Source: Terana coerulea (Eukaryota; Basidiomycota; Agaricomycetes; Polyporales; Phanerochaetaceae). Taken from it: a stretch of 30,741 nucleotides of DNA. Under the pieces are notes generated by a model, which searched no databases, was not told the origin of the DNA, and saw nothing but the letters and a program-made list of their open reading frames with translations. How positions within the stretch are numbered: the stretch's first letter is position 1; each line of letters starts with the position of its first letter. Of this stretch, positions 30,075 through 30,741 are shown one piece after another. The translations under genes were made by a program, and so were the position numbers. The stretch covers positions 1-30,741 of the forward strand of contig JAKOGH010000663.1 in assembly GCA_024811115.1 (NCBI GenBank), in the 5' to 3' direction.

Positions 30075-30260
30075 ATCGATGGCAAGAAGAACACAAAGTC
30101 GAGGAGATTCTAGACGCCAAGTTAGACAAAGGGATTCTCAAATACAAGGTTCTATGGAAGCACAAAACCGGTTCGCGCAAGTACACATGGGAACCCCGAT
30201 CCAACCTTTACCCACTGCCAAGATCTCATCGATGCTTCTACAAGCGACGTACTCAGGCGC
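30075..30260 (+). pseudogene. Chromodomain at the integrase C-terminus of element 2
   Basis: VEEILDAKLDKGILKYKVLW then KHKTGSRKYTWEPRSNL: the chromodomain fold with its aromatic residues (Y, W, W), which defines chromoviruses. Chromodomains of this type bind methylated histone H3 and steer integration. The frame is open here, but it is cut off from an intact integrase. Confidence 0.88.
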
Positions 30261-30414
30261 CCCTCGGTCCTTTGACTATCTCGGAATTCCCCCCGCCGCG
30301 TTCCGCCCAACATCAATCAGTTCATCGGACATATCGGTTCCAGACTATACAATTGGGAAATAGGTCGTACAGATAGAGACACCGAGTTCTATAGATCACG
30401 TGGACGTGATCCTT

Positions 30415-30424
30415 AGAGAGGGGG
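30415..30424 (+). other. Polypurine tract of element 2
   Basis: AGAGAGGGGG three bases before the 3' LTR, as in element 1. Confidence 0.8.
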
Positions 30425-30427
30425 TTA

Positions 30428-30741
30428 TGTCATGAACTTCTGGGCGTCTCTAGGGTATTCTTTTCATTTCCATTGTCTTCTACCCCTATCTATTGTTCTT
30501 TCATCGATACTCGTGGTTTCCGTGATGTTTCTCTATTGTTCTGGACCGCTCTAGTACATACACGAGGATACCAGGGTGGTACTCGTACAGTTTAGGACTA
30601 CACATATATAAGTAGCTCACTGCAACAGAGAAAGCCAGTCTCGAGCTGGTCTGTTCCCAGCTAGTTACTCGGAGACCGCACCACTAGTTCCCGTCCTCAG
30701 TTGAGAGTGTCGCACCTGGTACAGTTGTACTAGTTGTTGTT
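30428..30741 (+). repeat. 3' LTR of element 2 (last four bases outside the window)
   Basis: It starts TGTCATGAAC and stops at GTTGTT, where GACA should follow. It has TATATAAGTAG at 30606 and AGTCTCGAGCT at 30637-30647. Compared with the 5' LTR (23161-23477) it shows many substitutions and indels. Confidence 0.93.

Larger units (their letters stand above)
23161..30741 (+). mobile_element. Element 2: Ty3/gypsy chromovirus, nearly full length, dead
   Basis: It starts with the LTR at 23161, and the window ends four bases short of the end of its 3' LTR. It is about 7.6 kb including a nested 564-bp solo LTR. Order: LTR, primer-binding region, leader, cysteine-rich frame, Gag, protease, RT, RNase H, integrase, chromodomain, polypurine tract, LTR. 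Coding frames are broken by stops and frameshifts, and the RT active site is altered. Its LTRs differ at clearly more positions than those of element 1, so it is the older insertion. ATACC (23156-23160) would be the left target duplication; the right copy is outside the window. It starts 91 bp after the reductase stop codon. Confidence 0.93.

Noticed and set aside
11620..30741. A CRISPR-like or tandem array suggested by the four LTR copies
   Set aside because: The four repeats are ~315 bp LTRs in two pairs with internal retrotransposon sequence and target duplications. The organism is a fungus.

Overview
The window is from a filamentous basidiomycete, most likely an agaricomycete. Genes are cut by many 45-75 nt GT-AG introns, and the families present are ones common in Agaricomycetes: a secondary-metabolism P450, an adenylate-forming reductase, a DUF6534 membrane protein, a GMC oxidoreductase and an Egt1-like ergothioneine enzyme. 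The transposons are fungal chromodomain Ty3/gypsy elements (chromoviruses). All functional calls come from reading motifs by eye; no database search was possible.

Left third (1-9479). The C-terminal exon of a GMC oxidoreductase runs off the left edge on the minus strand. A relic of an Egt1-like protein lies at about 3985-4457 on the plus strand and carries an in-frame stop. A many-exon DUF6534 membrane protein occupies 5094-6881 on the minus strand. The rest, about 290-3980 and 6900-9480, holds no gene I can recognise.

Middle and right. A ten-exon cytochrome P450 (9480-11551, +) and a fifteen-exon A-T-R adenylate-forming reductase (19088-23070, +) can be traced exon by exon. Each closes to a full-length protein except for exactly one surplus base. 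With the GMC fragment they look like part of a secondary-metabolite locus. A chromovirus copy sits just downstream of each gene, starting 69 and 91 bp after the stop codons.

Element 1 (11620-16208, 4.59 kb) has 5-bp target duplications (TTGAG), two nearly identical LTRs, and a 2.9 kb deletion that removed RT, RNase H and integrase. The deletion fused protease to the chromodomain. Inside it lie a 358-bp hAT-like MITE with telomere-like hexamer runs and a tiny poly(A)-type retroinsert. Element 2 (23161 to the right edge, ~7.6 kb) keeps relics of all pol domains but is dead, with an altered RT active site, stops and frameshifts. A 564-bp solo LTR of another family is nested in its gag. In both elements the 11 nt just after the 5' LTR are complementary to an 11-nt stretch inside the LTR about 32 nt downstream of the TATA box. 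This is the layout expected for Tf1/sushi-type self-primed reverse transcription. Both copies also carry a cysteine-rich reading frame upstream of the recognisable Gag.
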